From: Lachnospiraceae bacterium
Lineage (GTDB): Bacteria; Bacillota; Clostridia; Lachnospirales; Lachnospiraceae
Direction of reading: 5' to 3'
Length of the DNA stretch: 44,606 nt
Assembly: GCA_024684055.1 (NCBI GenBank)
Contig: JAIKXN010000118.1
Location: 1 to 44,606 of the forward strand
Below, piece after piece: positions 35,162-43,879 of the stretch. The translations under genes and the position numbers were made by a program. A model generated the notes under the pieces. The model saw only the letters and a program-made list of their open reading frames with translations. It was not told where the DNA came from and searched no databases. Position 1 is the stretch's first letter. The number at the start of each line of letters is the position of its first letter.

Positions 35162-35359
35162 ATGGCTGAGTTTACAAAAGATATGACAATCGGTGAAATT
35201 ATAAATGCAGATCCCAATGCGGTTCCCATTCTTATGAGTGCCGGAATGCACTGCATCGGATGCCCCGCAGCTCAGGGAGAAACTCTTGAAGAGGCAAGTA
35301 TGGTTCACGGTATCGATGTTGACGCACTTGTATTTGCACTCAACAAAAAAGAACAGTAA
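35162..35359 (+). CDS. DUF1858 domain protein, two-cysteine small protein
   Basis: A 65-residue protein: [42 protein letters not shown] is the DUF1858 signature with its CIGC pair near residue 31. The family is widespread in anaerobes and is often linked to redox or hybrid cluster proteins, but the exact role is unknown. ATG 35162 is chosen because of the CGGAGG site upstream; the reading frame is open earlier. It has its own promoter and terminator. Confidence 0.85.
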   Translation: MAEFTKDMTIGEIINADPNAVPILMSAGMHCIGCPAAQGETLEEASMVHGIDVDALVFALNKKEQ

Positions 35360-35444
35360 TTTTTTATCGAAGGACTCTGGGAAAAATCATTTTCCGAAAG
35401 GAAAGTTTATCTTTGCAGTCTGAATGAAAAAGGACACAAAAAAA

Positions 35445-35465
35445 GACCGGATTTCCGGTCTTTTT
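35445..35465. terminator. Bidirectional terminator between DUF1858 and mecA
   Basis: GACCGG (35445-35450) pairs with CCGGTC (35455-35460) around ATTT, with A residues to the left and five T residues to the right. Confidence 0.82.
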
Positions 35466-35488
35466 ATTGTGTGAGCCAAAGCTCATTG

Positions 35489-36208
35489 TCAGTCTTTTTT
35501 GCCGCCCATTCTTTCGACAACATTGCCTTCTGCGATGAGTTCGGTATTCTCGCTTAAATAGCTTTCGAAATAGCTGTCGCTTTTAATCGTCTTTCCGTAC
35601 TCGAGAAGAGTAATGCAGTTCTGTCTGAAGTTGGGATCGGGCGTACCATCCATATAAAGTTTTAAGTAATATAAGTTTTTGGACTTATCAAAATAAAGTG
35701 AACTGCAATGGTCATAAGTTGCGCTTATTGCCTTGCAGGCATCGATGACGCCTTCCGCTTTGGAGAACGAATAGATGATGGCATTTGCTGCCGGCATTTC
35801 TTCGATCGACTGTGCGGGAAGTGCTTCTCCGCCTTCGGGGAATAATGCATTTATCAGATTCTTGAAGCTTTCCGATAAATCGGACTGTTCTTCATTGGGA
35901 GGATTTTTCATCTTTTCATAAACTGAAGGAGAGAAGTGCGAATAGGAAGGATTAAGTTCCTCAGGCTCCTCAACTTTTGTAATGAATAAAACTGCGGATG
36001 TTCTTAAAGGTATTACATCTATCTTAAGAGGAACATTGTTTGCGTCAAAGCCTAAATTGTTGTAGGCGAGACGGATTACTTCTGCGAAAAGCTTTCTTAT
36101 CTCTGCCGAGTTGTAAGACATTTCGCGAAGGTTAAGATGACGATCCTCCAAATCCTGCTCTGTCAGTATGCACTTTATTTGATTGTCGTTTATTTTGTTG
36201 ATTTTCAT
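35489..36208 (-). CDS. mecA: Adaptor protein MecA (ClpC adaptor)
   Basis: A 239-residue protein. The N-terminus (KINKINDNQIKCILTEQDLEDRHLNLREM, in short pieces) and the C-terminal half with FSKAEGVIDACKAIS match MecA/YpbH, which deliver substrates to the ClpC protease. The central linker (about 75-125) is acidic and variable. The final region with NTELIAEGNVVERMGGKKD is lineage specific. The start has a GAGGG site. Convergent with the DUF1858 gene. Confidence 0.88.
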   Translation of the reverse strand: MKINKINDNQIKCILTEQDLEDRHLNLREMSYNSAEIRKLFAEVIRLAYNNLGFDANNVPLKIDVIPLRTSAVLFITKVEEPEELNPSYSHFSPSVYEKMKNPPNEEQSDLSESFKNLINALFPEGGEALPAQSIEEMPAANAIIYSFSKAEGVIDACKAISATYDHCSSLYFDKSKNLYYLKLYMDGTPDPNFRQNCITLLEYGKTIKSDSYFESYLSENTELIAEGNVVERMGGKKD

Positions 36209-36317
36209 AGGCGACCCTCGTGCAATTTTTTCTTTATTTTAATATATATCGGCATAAAAAGCAAATATATTTAGACAGGGACTTTGTGGAAAATACACAA
36301 ACGAAAATAAAAAGCTC

Positions 36318-36346
36318 TTGTAATTTTGCACAAAAAGATATATAAT
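36318..36346 (+). promoter_or_regulatory. Promoter in the long leader of the GH18-like gene
   Basis: TTGTAA at 36318-36323, a 17-base spacer and TATAAT at 36341-36346. It lies in a gene-free stretch of 463 bases (36209-36671) and would start transcription about 320 bases before the gene. Confidence 0.6.
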
Positions 36347-36348
36347 AC

Positions 36349-36407
36349 AATCACGATGCATGACAAATCATGTACCCGAAAGGGGGTCGAAGTGATTTTC
36401 ATTTTTT
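36349..36407 (+). ncRNA. Candidate structured leader RNA
   Basis: Two adjacent hairpins, TGCATGA/TCATGTA with loop CAAA (36357-36374) and CCC-GAAA-GGG (36375-36384), lie between AATCAC and GTGATT that could close them, and a T-run follows at 36402-36407. The expected transcription start is near 36353, so the closing stem may be incomplete. Further small hairpins occur at 36410-36456. Confidence 0.25.
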
Positions 36408-36637
36408 CGTTTTCGCATTTCTGCGAACGTCTTGTTAAGCGCGTGCATTTCGCACAATTTCCCTAATTTTTTAAAGAGTTAATATTTGGTACTGTTTAAG
36501 CATCGGAAAATAAATGTAGCATTGCCTTTTTGATATTTCATCACGTTCCTTTTGGTATTTAAATCCCTCGAGCCGGCTTTATTCTGCCGAACGAATGCCA
36601 AAAATGAAAAGGTAATGACTACATTTTATTTTTTTGA

Positions 36638-36643
36638 TATAAT
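36638..36643 (+). promoter_or_regulatory. Second, proximal -10 box for the GH18-like gene
   Basis: TATAAT at 36638-36643; the -35 at 17 bp is ATGACT, a weak match. An AAAGGAGG ribosome site and ATG 36672 follow. Confidence 0.5.
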
Positions 36644-36671
36644 AATCGGTGTGTGCAAAGGAGGCTTAAAG

Positions 36672-38549
36672 ATGAGACCTGAACAAAGCAGAAGGAATTC
36701 TTCGAACGAAGTAAGACGAAGAAGTTCTTCCGGCGAACGAAATTCAATGGATGCGGGAAGAGTCAGAAAGACCCGTACAAGAAGAAGAATTAAAAGCAGA
36801 AAACGCCCGAACGAAGTGGCAAGACGCAGAAGAAAGAGAAAATTCTTTGAATCTCTCGGGAAGGTTATCCCCGTTTTTGTTGCGATCGCACTTATTATCG
36901 GCCTGGTAAGCTTTTTCTACGGAAAAGAACTGGTGGAAAAATACAGATATTCCGGAAAATATGCGGATCTGCAGGAATATTTCGGAGTTCTTCACGATTA
37001 TCAGGTTGCGATGATAGTGGATAATGCCAAAGTCGAAGAAAAGGCTGTATTTTATAAAAACAATTATTATCTGTCTGAAGACGATGTGAAGCATTTCTTT
37101 ACGGATCATTTCTATGTAAATATCAACGAGCAGAATGCATTTTATACGACTCAGGATGTAATAGTAAGAGCCGATCTTAATCAGTCCGAGGATTTCTGTT
37201 ATTATTACGGCGACGAAAAAAGGGAACTCGGATGCGCACCCGTTATCACCAACGACGGAAAGACTTATTTTTCACTTGATTATCTGAAAATTTTCGTGTC
37301 GATGAAAGTCGATATTTACGACAATCCCAAGAGGATGGTCATTTATACAAAAGATACTTCTCTTCAGAAAGCCGAGATCAACAAGGATACCCAGGTTCGT
37401 TACAGAGGCGGCGTAAAGAGCGATATCTTAAAGGATGTCAAAGTCGGAGATACCGTTTACGTTCTCGAAGAAATGGAAGACTGGGCAAAGGTTCAGACAA
37501 CCGACGGATTTATCGGGTATGCGGAAATTAAGAAATATGACAAAAAATCGTCCGAAGGCGTCAGCGTGGAGCAGTGCAGCATTCCTCTTGAATTCACGCC
37601 GATAAAGACGGACGGAAGGATCAATATGGCGTTCCATCAGCTCTTTGATGCGAATGCCAGCGATTTCACGGATGTTCCCGCAGATGCCGGAATTAACGTT
37701 ATCTCGCCCACTTTCTTCAGAGTCGGCGACAATGACGGCACAATAAAGAGCGTGGTAAATAACCGGTATATCGAAAATGCGCATAATGCGGGCGTCAAGG
37801 TCTGGGCTTTGTGGACAGACGTTGATGACGAAGTAGATCTGTCGGTAATGCTTTCCTCGTACGAAAAGAGAAAGCAGTTCATAGATTCCATGATCACGCT
37901 GACAAAGGAAAACAATATAGACGGCATCAATCTCGACTTCGAAAAAATCCCTTCTTCGGCGGGTAAGGACTGGGCGGAATTTTTAAGAGAACTTTCGGTT
38001 GAAACCCACAAAGAAGGAATAGTGCTTTCGGTCGACAACTATGCGCCTACGGCGTCCACTCTTCATTATGCAAGAGACGTTCAGGGTCAGGTTTGCGATT
38101 ATGTTGTCGTGATGGGTTACGACGAGCACTGGGCAAGCGGCGGAGTGGCAGGAAGCGTTGCTTCGATCGGATTTGTTCAGGAAGGCATTTCGAAAACAAT
38201 CGACTGCGGCGTAAGCCCGGACAAGATCGTAAATGCGATTCCTTTCTATACGAGAGTATGGAAGACAAAGGACGGAAGCGTAACCTGCGATACGATGTCC
38301 ATGCAGTCAACGGCAGAGTGGTGCACGGAATGCGGCGTCGAACTCAACTGGGATGACGGCACATGTCAGTACTACGGCGAAAAGGAAATGAACTCGATTC
38401 TTTATCAGGTATGGATGGAGGATCCCGAATCGATAAAGGCCAAACTTTCCGTTATGGAAGCGCAGGGTTGCGCAGGCGTTGCGGAATGGAAACTCGGATT
38501 TGATACACCCGAGGCATGGGCAGTGATCCAGGAGTATTTAAACCGTTAA
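36672..38549 (+). CDS. Membrane-anchored GH18-like protein with SH3 domain
   Basis: A 625-residue protein. A strongly basic 65-residue N-terminus (many Arg pairs) precedes one membrane helix (about 70-90), so the rest should be outside the cell. A beta-rich region resembling copper amine oxidase N-terminal-like domains (about 100-235) and an SH3-type domain (about 242-300, VGDTVYVLEEMEDWAKVQT) follow. The C-terminal GH18 domain has DGINLDFE (417-424) with the general acid Glu424 and VVVMGYDEHW. The closest plan is YaaH/SleL-like wall hydrolases acting on N-acetylglucosamine. ATG 36672 is chosen for its AAAGGAGG site; the open frame extends upstream to 36552 without one. Confidence 0.85.
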   Translation: MRPEQSRRNSSNEVRRRSSSGERNSMDAGRVRKTRTRRRIKSRKRPNEVARRRRKRKFFESLGKVIPVFVAIALIIGLVSFFYGKELVEKYRYSGKYADLQEYFGVLHDYQVAMIVDNAKVEEKAVFYKNNYYLSEDDVKHFFTDHFYVNINEQNAFYTTQDVIVRADLNQSEDFCYYYGDEKRELGCAPVITNDGKTYFSLDYLKIFVSMKVDIYDNPKRMVIYTKDTSLQKAEINKDTQVRYRGGVKSDILKDVKVGDTVYVLEEMEDWAKVQTTDGFIGYAEIKKYDKKSSEGVSVEQCSIPLEFTPIKTDGRINMAFHQLFDANASDFTDVPADAGINVISPTFFRVGDNDGTIKSVVNNRYIENAHNAGVKVWALWTDVDDEVDLSVMLSSYEKRKQFIDSMITLTKENNIDGINLDFEKIPSSAGKDWAEFLRELSVETHKEGIVLSVDNYAPTASTLHYARDVQGQVCDYVVVMGYDEHWASGGVAGSVASIGFVQEGISKTIDCGVSPDKIVNAIPFYTRVWKTKDGSVTCDTMSMQSTAEWCTECGVELNWDDGTCQYYGEKEMNSILYQVWMEDPESIKAKLSVMEAQGCAGVAEWKLGFDTPEAWAVIQEYLNR

Positions 38550-38550
38550 A

Positions 38551-39588
38551 ATGAAAACCATAATAAGTGTTATAAGTGAAGACAATATAAACGACGAAGA
38601 GATCAAAAAAGCCGGAGAAATAATCAAAGCCGGCGGACTTGTCGCATTTCCGACCGAAACGGTTTACGGACTCGGCGGCGATGCGCTCAATCCCGAATCT
38701 TCGAAAAAAATATATGCCGCAAAAGGAAGACCTTCGGACAATCCTCTGATAGTTCATATCGCAAAGAAAGAAGATCTTTACAAAATTGCGGAAGATGTCA
38801 GCGAAAATGCGGAAGCCGTGATGGATGCTTTCTGGCCGGGACCGCTTACGCTTATATTTAAGAAGAAAAGCGTGGTTCCTTACGAAACAACGGGCGGACT
38901 TGATACTGTGGCGGTAAGATTTCCGGTTCATAAAGTGGCGGCGGAATTTATAAAAGCCTCGGGCGGATTTGTTGCGGCTCCGAGCGCCAATCTTTCGGGA
39001 AGACCGAGCCCCACGCTTGCGAAATACGTTATCCAGGATATGGACGGCAGAGTCGATATGATCATCGACGGCGGAAACATTCCCATCGGACTTGAATCCA
39101 CGATAGTCGACATGACTTCGGATTCGCCCATGATCTTAAGACCGGGATTTGTTTCAAAGGAAATGCTTGAGGAAGTTATTAATCAGGTAAACGTCGATCC
39201 GACAATTCTTGATTCGAACTGCAAGGAAAGACCGAAAGCTCCCGGCATGAGATACAGGCATTACGCCCCGAAGGCCGATATGCTCATAGTAAGAGGAGAA
39301 GCCGGAAAAGTGGCGGCCGAGATCAACAGGCTTTCAAAAGAAAAAGAAAACTGCGCGGTAATATGTGCAAAAGAACACGTACATATGTATGAAGGCATGA
39401 CGGTTAAAAATGTGGGAAGTCTTGAAGATTACGACGAGATCGCTTCCAACATTTACAGGGTATTAAGAGAATGCGACGACGAAAACGTAAGTTACATTCT
39501 TTCCGAAAGTTTTTCGGATAAAGGAATAGGCGCGGCATTAATGAACAGGCTGATTAAGGCTGCGGGACACAATATTATCGATGTATAA
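38551..39588 (+). CDS. ywlC: L-threonylcarbamoyladenylate synthase (Sua5/YwlC type)
   Basis: A 345-residue protein that makes threonylcarbamoyl-AMP for the t6A modification of tRNAs that read ANN codons. The YrdC core is clear: GGLVAFPTETVYGLGGDA, KGRPSDNPLIVHI, FWPGPLTLI, VAAPSANLSGRPSPT and GLESTIVDM. The extra C-terminal domain after APGMRYRHYAPKA is the Sua5 form. It begins one base after the stop of the GH18-like gene and ends just before rpiB, so these genes are probably co-transcribed. Confidence 0.93.
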   Translation: MKTIISVISEDNINDEEIKKAGEIIKAGGLVAFPTETVYGLGGDALNPESSKKIYAAKGRPSDNPLIVHIAKKEDLYKIAEDVSENAEAVMDAFWPGPLTLIFKKKSVVPYETTGGLDTVAVRFPVHKVAAEFIKASGGFVAAPSANLSGRPSPTLAKYVIQDMDGRVDMIIDGGNIPIGLESTIVDMTSDSPMILRPGFVSKEMLEEVINQVNVDPTILDSNCKERPKAPGMRYRHYAPKADMLIVRGEAGKVAAEINRLSKEKENCAVICAKEHVHMYEGMTVKNVGSLEDYDEIASNIYRVLRECDDENVSYILSESFSDKGIGAALMNRLIKAAGHNIIDV

Positions 39589-39601
39589 CGGAGGTATTTC
39601 A

Positions 39602-40030
39602 ATGAAAGTATCAATAGCCAGCGATCACGGCGGATTCGTGTTAAAGGAAGCCGTAAAGAAACATCTTGAAGAGAAAGGCATCGAGGTAAAGGACTTCGGA
39701 ACCGACAGTCTTGCATCCTGCGATTATCCCGATTTCGGAAGACCTGCTGCGCAGGCGGTTGCCGACAAAGAAGTTGATTTCGGTATTCTCATCTGCACAA
39801 CCGGCATCGGAATGAGTATGGTCGCAAACAAGATTAAAGGGATCAGGGCAGCTCTTTGTTCAGACAGCGTATCGGCATCTCTTACAAGACAGCACAACAA
39901 TGCAAACGTTCTTGTTATCGGTGCGGGAATCGTAGGTGAAATACTTGCGATGAATATAGTTGATACATTCCTCGGAACTGATTTCAGCAATTCCGAAAGA
40001 CATCAGAGAAGAATCGACAAAATAGAATAA
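39602..40030 (+). CDS. rpiB: Ribose 5-phosphate isomerase B
   Basis: A 142-residue enzyme interconverting ribose 5-phosphate and ribulose 5-phosphate in the pentose phosphate pathway. SDHGGFVLKEAVKKHL near the start, the catalytic cysteine in CTTGIGMSMVANK, CSDSVSASLTRQHNNANVL and the end HQRRIDKIE are typical of RpiB. ATG 39602 is chosen for its CGGAGG site; an upstream in-frame ATG at 39581 overlaps the previous gene. Sua5-RpiB-Upp-dCMP deaminase is a common order in clostridia. Confidence 0.95.
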   Translation: MKVSIASDHGGFVLKEAVKKHLEEKGIEVKDFGTDSLASCDYPDFGRPAAQAVADKEVDFGILICTTGIGMSMVANKIKGIRAALCSDSVSASLTRQHNNANVLVIGAGIVGEILAMNIVDTFLGTDFSNSERHQRRIDKIE

Positions 40031-40078
40031 TTTATAATAATCAGACTAAAATAAAACTATATAGGGAGGAAACACACA

Positions 40079-40708
40079 ATGGGCAAGGTAGTATTAATGG
40101 ATCATCCTTTGATTCAGCACAAAATCGGTTATATCAGAAGAAAGGATACGGGTACCAAGGATTTCAGACAGACGATAAGCGAGATCGCGATGCTTATCTG
40201 CTATGAAGCAACCAGGGATCTTCAGCTTGAAGAGGTCAGCATCGAGACGCCTATTTGTGAGACAACGGTAAAGGAACTTAAGGGTAAGAAAATGGCCATA
40301 GTTCCTATTTTGAGAGCGGGTCTCGGAATGGTGGACGGAATGCTTACGCTTATTCCCGCCGCAAAGGTCGGACATATCGGTCTTTACAGAGATCCCGAAA
40401 CACATGAACCTGTAGAATATTACTGCAAGCTTCCCGAGGACTGTTCACAGAGAGAGATCTTCGTGGTTGACCCCATGCTTGCAACAGGCGGAAGCGCATC
40501 CGCAGCAATCACGATGCTTAAGGCAAAGGGCTGCAAAAACATTCACTTCATGTGCATTATAGCTGCACCCGAAGGAATCGACAGACTTACAAAAGATCAT
40601 CCCGACATTGACATCTACATCGGCGCAAAGGATGAGAAACTCAATGATCATGCTTACATCGTTCCCGGACTCGGTGATGCCGGAGACAGAATTTTCGGTA
40701 CAAAATAA
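40079..40708 (+). CDS. upp: Uracil phosphoribosyltransferase
   Basis: A 209-residue enzyme that converts uracil and PRPP to UMP. The type signature is [12 protein letters not shown], the PRPP loop [12 protein letters not shown], and the end [19 protein letters not shown]-like segment ([14 protein letters not shown]) is typical. A GGGAGG site precedes the ATG. It lies between rpiB and a pyrimidine deaminase gene, so this is a small pyrimidine-salvage neighbourhood. Confidence 0.96.
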   Translation: MGKVVLMDHPLIQHKIGYIRRKDTGTKDFRQTISEIAMLICYEATRDLQLEEVSIETPICETTVKELKGKKMAIVPILRAGLGMVDGMLTLIPAAKVGHIGLYRDPETHEPVEYYCKLPEDCSQREIFVVDPMLATGGSASAAITMLKAKGCKNIHFMCIIAAPEGIDRLTKDHPDIDIYIGAKDEKLNDHAYIVPGLGDAGDRIFGTK

Positions 40709-40725
40709 GCGAAAAAATACCGTAT

Positions 40726-40754
40726 TTGAAAAAAAGAAAAACTTATTGTATTAT
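40726..40754 (+). promoter_or_regulatory. Promoter for the dCMP deaminase gene
   Basis: TTGAAA (40726-40731), 17-base spacer and TATTAT (40749-40754). Near it, AAATAC-C-GTATTT forms a palindrome over 40715-40727. Confidence 0.55.
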
Positions 40755-40795
40755 TTTAATACTGTCGGTATGGCAGGATGATTGAGGGGTAGGCT

Positions 40796-41278
40796 ATGAA
40801 TAAAAGAGAAGATTACATTTCATGGGACGAATATTTTACCGGAATAGCAATTCTTTCGGGACTTCGTTCCAAGGATCCCAATACCCAGGTGGGTGCATGC
40901 ATAGTAGACAGGAACAACCGAATTCTGTCGGTAGGCTACAACGGCTTCCCGAACGGATGCAGCGATGATCTGTTTCCGTGGGCAAGAGAAGGCGATGTTC
41001 TCGATACAAAGTATGCATTCGTGGCGCACAGTGAACTTAACGCAATACTTAATTACAGGGGTGGCAATCTTGAAGGAGCAAAAATCTATGTTTCTCTTTT
41101 CCCCTGCAACGAATGTGCCAAAGCGATAATCCAGTGCGGTATCAGGGAAGTTGTTTATGATTCCGACAAGTACAATAACACACCGACCAACATTGCTGCC
41201 AAGAAGATGTTTGAGGCAGCAGGCGTAAAGTGCATTCAGTACAAAAAATCGGGAAGAAAGATTACGATAGAAGTTTAA
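40796..41278 (+). CDS. Deoxycytidylate (dCMP) deaminase family protein
   Basis: A 160-residue zinc deaminase. The zinc site is HSE (His78, Glu80) plus PCNEC (Cys104, Cys107), and NTQVGACIVD with GYNGFPNGCSDD is the ComEB/dCMP deaminase form. It converts dCMP to dUMP, the precursor of dTMP. The HAE motif is HSE here, seen in part of the family. A GAGGGGTAG site precedes the ATG. The wall hydrolase gene begins five bases after its stop. Confidence 0.92.
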   Translation: MNKREDYISWDEYFTGIAILSGLRSKDPNTQVGACIVDRNNRILSVGYNGFPNGCSDDLFPWAREGDVLDTKYAFVAHSELNAILNYRGGNLEGAKIYVSLFPCNECAKAIIQCGIREVVYDSDKYNNTPTNIAAKKMFEAAGVKCIQYKKSGRKITIEV

Positions 41279-41283
41279 GTTTT

Positions 41284-42486
41284 ATGAAAAAAGTTTTATG
41301 CAAAAGTCTCGCGTTCATACTCGGTCTTGTGCTTGCCTTTTCGGCGCTGTCTGTCAGGGTAAACGCCACGGGCGGACTGCTTGATCAGATCAATCAGGCC
41401 GAACAGCAGAAAAAACAGACCGAAAAGCAGAAAGAAGCGGCAGAAGAGAACAGAGACGACAAAAAGGATGAACTGAATCAGCTGCAGTTTCAGCAGGGTT
41501 CGCTTAAAAATCAGCTGGATTCGTTCAATGCCGATCTGGAAAACGAAAACAGAAAATACAACGAAATTCTTGCCGACATAAGCGACAAAAAGGATGAGAT
41601 CGAGGCGAAAAAGGCTGAACTTGCCGAGGCGATCGCCGAGGAAGAAGAACAGTATGCGACAATGAAGAAACGTCTTCAGTATATTTACGAACAGCCTGAT
41701 GACATCTATCTTGCCATGATTCTTTCAAGCAAGGATTTCTCGACTTTCTTAAATCTTGCCGATTATATTTTCATGATTTCCCAGTACGACAACGGTCTTC
41801 TGGAAGATTACAAACAGACCACCGTTGAAGTTTCCGAAAAAGAGGCGGAACTTGAAAAAGAACTGGCGGATCTTGAAGAACTTGAAGCGTTAAGCATGGA
41901 AGAACAAAGCAGGATCACGACGCTTATTAATACAACGAATGATTTTGTAAAACAGTATTCGGTGCAGATTGACGATGCAAGCGAGGAAATTGCAAAACTC
42001 GAACAGGAAATTGCCGACAAAGAAGCTGAGATAAAGGCTCAGGAAGCAGATATCGAGGAACTTAAGAAAAGATATGAAGAGGAATTAAGACTCTCGCAGA
42101 TAGCTTCACAGTCGTCAAGAAGGGATATTTCGGAAGTGAAATTCGCCGATAACGACAGATATCTGCTTGCGAATCTTATCTACTGTGAGGCGGGCGGCGA
42201 ACCGTATGAAGGTCAGCTTGCAGTTGGCGCGGTAGTAATAAACAGACTGCTTTCAAGCTGTTATCCCGACTCGGTATATGATGTAATCTATCAGAGAAGC
42301 CAGTTTTCGCCGGCCGGAAGCGGAAGACTTGCTCTTGCGCTTGCCAAAAACTCGGCAACGGCATCGTGTTACCGTGCGGCAGACGAGGCGATGTCCGGAG
42401 TGACCAATGTCGGAAACTGCGTATATTTCAGAACGCCGATTCCCGGACTTACCGGAATCCAGATAGGAAATCACATATTCTACTAA
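41284..42486 (+). CDS. Secreted wall hydrolase: PcsB-like coiled coil plus SleB domain
   Basis: A 400-residue secreted protein. A signal peptide (1-28, ending VNA-TGG) is followed by a long coiled coil (about 30-275) like that of PcsB/CwlO-type wall hydrolases, which FtsX-type complexes may regulate. The C-terminal domain (about 288-400) is the SleB hydrolase: YLLANLIYCEAGGEPYEGQLAVGAVVINR carries the catalytic Glu, with QFSPAGSGR and NHIFY at the end. This domain cuts the glycan strands. ATG 41284 is chosen because the signal peptide begins there; the frame is open upstream into the deaminase gene. Confidence 0.87.
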   Translation: MKKVLCKSLAFILGLVLAFSALSVRVNATGGLLDQINQAEQQKKQTEKQKEAAEENRDDKKDELNQLQFQQGSLKNQLDSFNADLENENRKYNEILADISDKKDEIEAKKAELAEAIAEEEEQYATMKKRLQYIYEQPDDIYLAMILSSKDFSTFLNLADYIFMISQYDNGLLEDYKQTTVEVSEKEAELEKELADLEELEALSMEEQSRITTLINTTNDFVKQYSVQIDDASEEIAKLEQEIADKEAEIKAQEADIEELKKRYEEELRLSQIASQSSRRDISEVKFADNDRYLLANLIYCEAGGEPYEGQLAVGAVVINRLLSSCYPDSVYDVIYQRSQFSPAGSGRLALALAKNSATASCYRAADEAMSGVTNVGNCVYFRTPIPGLTGIQIGNHIFY

Positions 42487-42492
42487 AATAAA

Positions 42493-42518
42493 AAAGACTT
42501 CGCTTGAAGTCTTTTTTT
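42493..42518. terminator. Terminator between the wall hydrolase and DUF402 genes
   Basis: AAAGACTTC (42493-42501) and GAAGTCTTT (42506-42514) around GCTT, with A and T tracts on either side, so it works for both converging genes. Confidence 0.88.
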
Positions 42519-42520
42519 CT

Positions 42521-43000
42521 TTATTCGATGTAAGAATCGAGGATATCCGAATATTTGTTGAAGTTTCCCGAATAAACCGTTTTAAGAAGTTTGTCAGCCC
42601 TGAAAAGCGATTTTCTTAAAAGGTCGTCATCGATAAGCCCTTTCTGATGTGCCTCGGCGAGCTCGTCCATGTCGAGAAGCCTTATTTCGCCGGTTTCGCT
42701 TATCGTTACGTCAAGGAGAAGATCCAGGGTGGTGCAGGAATTGTTCTCTTTGTCAAAATAGAATTCGACTATGTCGCAGTACCACTTAAGAAGAGAATTG
42801 TCTTTCCTTAAGAATTTGCTTATTTTATATCCGAACTCGGGAAGATACAGCGAATAGCCGTGGTCGATGTCCTTTCTGGGATTAATCGCATTCCATCTGG
42901 TAACGATCTTGCTGTCGTCCGCATAAATAACAGTGTCCTTGTTTAAAAGAACATTTTCATCGGGAATAAGTCTTTTACGATAGAGAATCAGATCACCCAT
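42521..43000 (-). CDS. DUF402 domain protein (nucleoside diphosphatase-like)
   Basis: A 159-residue protein. WYCDIVEFYFDKE, LDLLLDVTISETGEIRLLDMDEL and the AEAHQKGLIDDDLL helix form the DUF402 fold, which in related proteins binds divalent metals and removes phosphate from nucleoside diphosphates (Ntdp/FomD-like). The reaction here is unproven. A GGGAGA site precedes the start. Divergent from the ATP synthase operon. Confidence 0.8.
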   Translation of the reverse strand: MGDLILYRKRLIPDENVLLNKDTVIYADDSKIVTRWNAINPRKDIDHGYSLYLPEFGYKISKFLRKDNSLLKWYCDIVEFYFDKENNSCTTLDLLLDVTISETGEIRLLDMDELAEAHQKGLIDDDLLRKSLFRADKLLKTVYSGNFNKYSDILDSYIE

Positions 43001-43142
43001 ACGTTTTCTCCCATATATTGCGCCACTTTGCCCAAAAAGATACTATATTTAAAAAGTTTACACAGATTGGGGGTAAAAGTCAAACAAAAAAGTCCGATAT
43101 ATAAAAAAGATGAAATTAGGCATTTGATCGGCTCAAATTTGC

Positions 43143-43171
43143 TGGACAAACCGTCTGAAAATTTGTATAAT
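43143..43171 (+). promoter_or_regulatory. Sigma-A promoter of the ATP synthase operon
   Basis: TGGACA at 43143-43148, a 17-base spacer and a perfect TATAAT at 43166-43171, about 40 bases before the first gene. Confidence 0.78.
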
Positions 43172-43211
43172 TTTTTTGTGTATGCAAAAGGTGTATTAAG
43201 GGGTATCGAAT

Positions 43212-43424
43212 GTGTCAAAGATTGTCAAAATGCTTTCTTTTATTTCCCAGTTCACCTTAATAATGCTGGTTCCGACTGCAGGGCTGTTTTTCCTCGGTCT
43301 TTATCTGGACAGGAAATTCGGCACGTCGTTTCTTTGCATTATTTTCTTCTTTTTGGGAGCAGCCGGCGGCATGACCGGTATTTACAAACTTGTCAGGAGT
43401 ACCTTTAAGGATCACGAAGAATGA
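43212..43424 (+). CDS. AtpZ/AtpI-like small membrane protein of the ATP synthase operon
   Basis: A 70-residue protein with two membrane helices (about 13-30 and 38-58) and the LGLYLDRKFGTS turn typical of AtpZ/AtpI proteins, which help c-ring assembly or magnesium uptake. The start is GTG at 43212, with AAGGGGT upstream; an overlapping ATG at 43210 is in another frame. The next gene overlaps by 4 bases. Confidence 0.8.
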   Translation: MSKIVKMLSFISQFTLIMLVPTAGLFFLGLYLDRKFGTSFLCIIFFFLGAAGGMTGIYKLVRSTFKDHEE

Positions 43425-43879
43425 AATTTTTCAGGCAGACGCTGAGAGAGCTTCAGATCGGCGTAATTATTTGCGGAATACTTAATATTCTGATAGGAAT
43501 GTGGTTTCCAAAAGACAGACTTGCATATGTTCTGGGCGGAATACTCGGAACAGTGACCGCGCTTGTAATGAGTCACAATATGGCAAATGCCATAGTAAAA
43601 GCCGTTTCGGATGAGAGCAAAGCGGTTTTCCGTGTCAGGGCGGCTTACATTTTCAGATATCTGCTCGCGATCATCGTAATGGTTGTGGCATGCATTTCGC
43701 CTTATGCGAATCCGATAGCGACTTTTATCGGAATATTTTCATTGAAATTTGCGACGTATCTTACGCCGCTCATACATAAAATAAATTTAAAAATCAACCC
43801 GAATGCCTTGGAGTCGGACGGCTCGGAGGATTTGGAGGAGGAAAACATTGACGACACACCTGATGTTAGCGGGCGCTGA
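43421..43879 (+). CDS. ATP synthase subunit I-like membrane protein
   Basis: A 152-residue protein with about four membrane helices (13-29, 35-52, 76-93, 98-115) and an acidic C-terminal tail. Position between the AtpZ-like gene and atpB and the helical pattern match the AtpI/ATP synthase I family, proposed to aid assembly of the c-ring. It overlaps the atpB start by 32 bases if TTG 43848 is used there. Confidence 0.78.
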   Translation: MKFFRQTLRELQIGVIICGILNILIGMWFPKDRLAYVLGGILGTVTALVMSHNMANAIVKAVSDESKAVFRVRAAYIFRYLLAIIVMVVACISPYANPIATFIGIFSLKFATYLTPLIHKINLKINPNALESDGSEDLEEENIDDTPDVSGR

